Assembly (NCBI GenBank): GCA_023136735.1
Contig: JAGLQQ010000153.1
Span: 1-5,748, forward strand
Length of the DNA: 5,748 bases
Direction: 5' to 3'
From: Candidatus Omnitrophota bacterium
GTDB taxonomy: Bacteria > Omnitrophota > Gorgyraeia > B26-G9
How positions within the stretch are numbered: position 1 is the stretch's first letter; the number at the start of each line of letters is the position of its first letter. This document shows positions 5,727-5,748 of this stretch, piece after piece. The notes below the pieces were generated by a model. The model saw only the letters and a list, made by a program, of their open reading frames with translations, did no database searches and was not told the origin of the DNA. The translations under genes were made by a program, and so were the position numbers.

Positions 5727-5748
5727 CCATTAGCCATCAGCTATCAGC
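5727..5748. repeat. Heptamer repeat GCCATCA/GCTATCA, running off the right edge
   Basis: The right end reads CCATTA, then GCCATCA, GCTATCA and GC, i.e. two clear heptamers differing at one base, with partial units on both sides. The minus strand reads GCTGATAGCTGATGGCTAATGG. The array is probably longer beyond the edge. Such word-like intergenic repeats are not tied to a gene and show no CRISPR-like repeat-spacer layout. Confidence 0.55.

Noticed and set aside
5576..5748. CRISPR array
   Set aside because: Repeats are 7-14 bases, degenerate and directly adjacent, with no constant repeat of 23 or more bases and no unique spacers.

Overview
This AT-rich window is coded almost entirely on the minus strand, so read it from right to left. 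It holds seven complete genes, plus the probable first codons of an eighth at the left edge. They form two blocks. (1) A two-gene glycosyltransferase block (5553 to 3660) encodes a GT9 heptosyltransferase-like enzyme followed by a GT2 enzyme of the WaaE/KdtX type. (2) A tightly packed Mrp/Mnh-type cation antiporter block (3366 to 12) runs MbhD+MbhE fusion (equal to the MrpA C-terminus), MrpB, MrpC, MrpD, MrpE, and probably the start of MrpF, which leaves the window.

The two blocks are separated by 293 bp containing a possible Rho-independent terminator for the glycosyltransferases, a weak promoter candidate for the antiporter operon, a 12-nt tandem duplication and an unexplained plus-strand open frame. 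The right end (5576-5748) is non-coding and is a mosaic of short, degenerate repeat families upstream of the GT9 gene.

Function: the antiporter genes encode membrane subunits related to complex I (MrpC ~ NuoK, MrpD ~ NuoM/NuoN) that exchange Na+ for H+, either in a free-standing Mrp antiporter or as the ion-pumping half of a larger redox complex such as a group 4 membrane-bound hydrogenase (Mbh). The large NuoL-like N-terminal domain of MrpA is missing at the expected place at the head of the operon, and only its C-terminal MbhD/MbhE part is present. That resembles the module of Mbh-type complexes, although the gene order is that of Mrp (A', B, C, D, E). No catalytic hydrogenase or dehydrogenase subunit lies in the window, so the partner cannot be decided here. 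The glycosyltransferases point to LPS-core or other surface-glycan synthesis and therefore to a diderm (Gram-negative type) cell.

Organism: not identifiable with certainty. Low GC, LPS-type transferases, an Mrp/Mbh module and word-like intergenic repeats (GCTATCA/GCCATCA and similar) together suggest an uncultivated diderm lineage such as Candidatus Omnitrophota or a relative. This is an inference from style, not a proven assignment. No tRNA, rRNA, CRISPR array, IS element or phage gene was seen.
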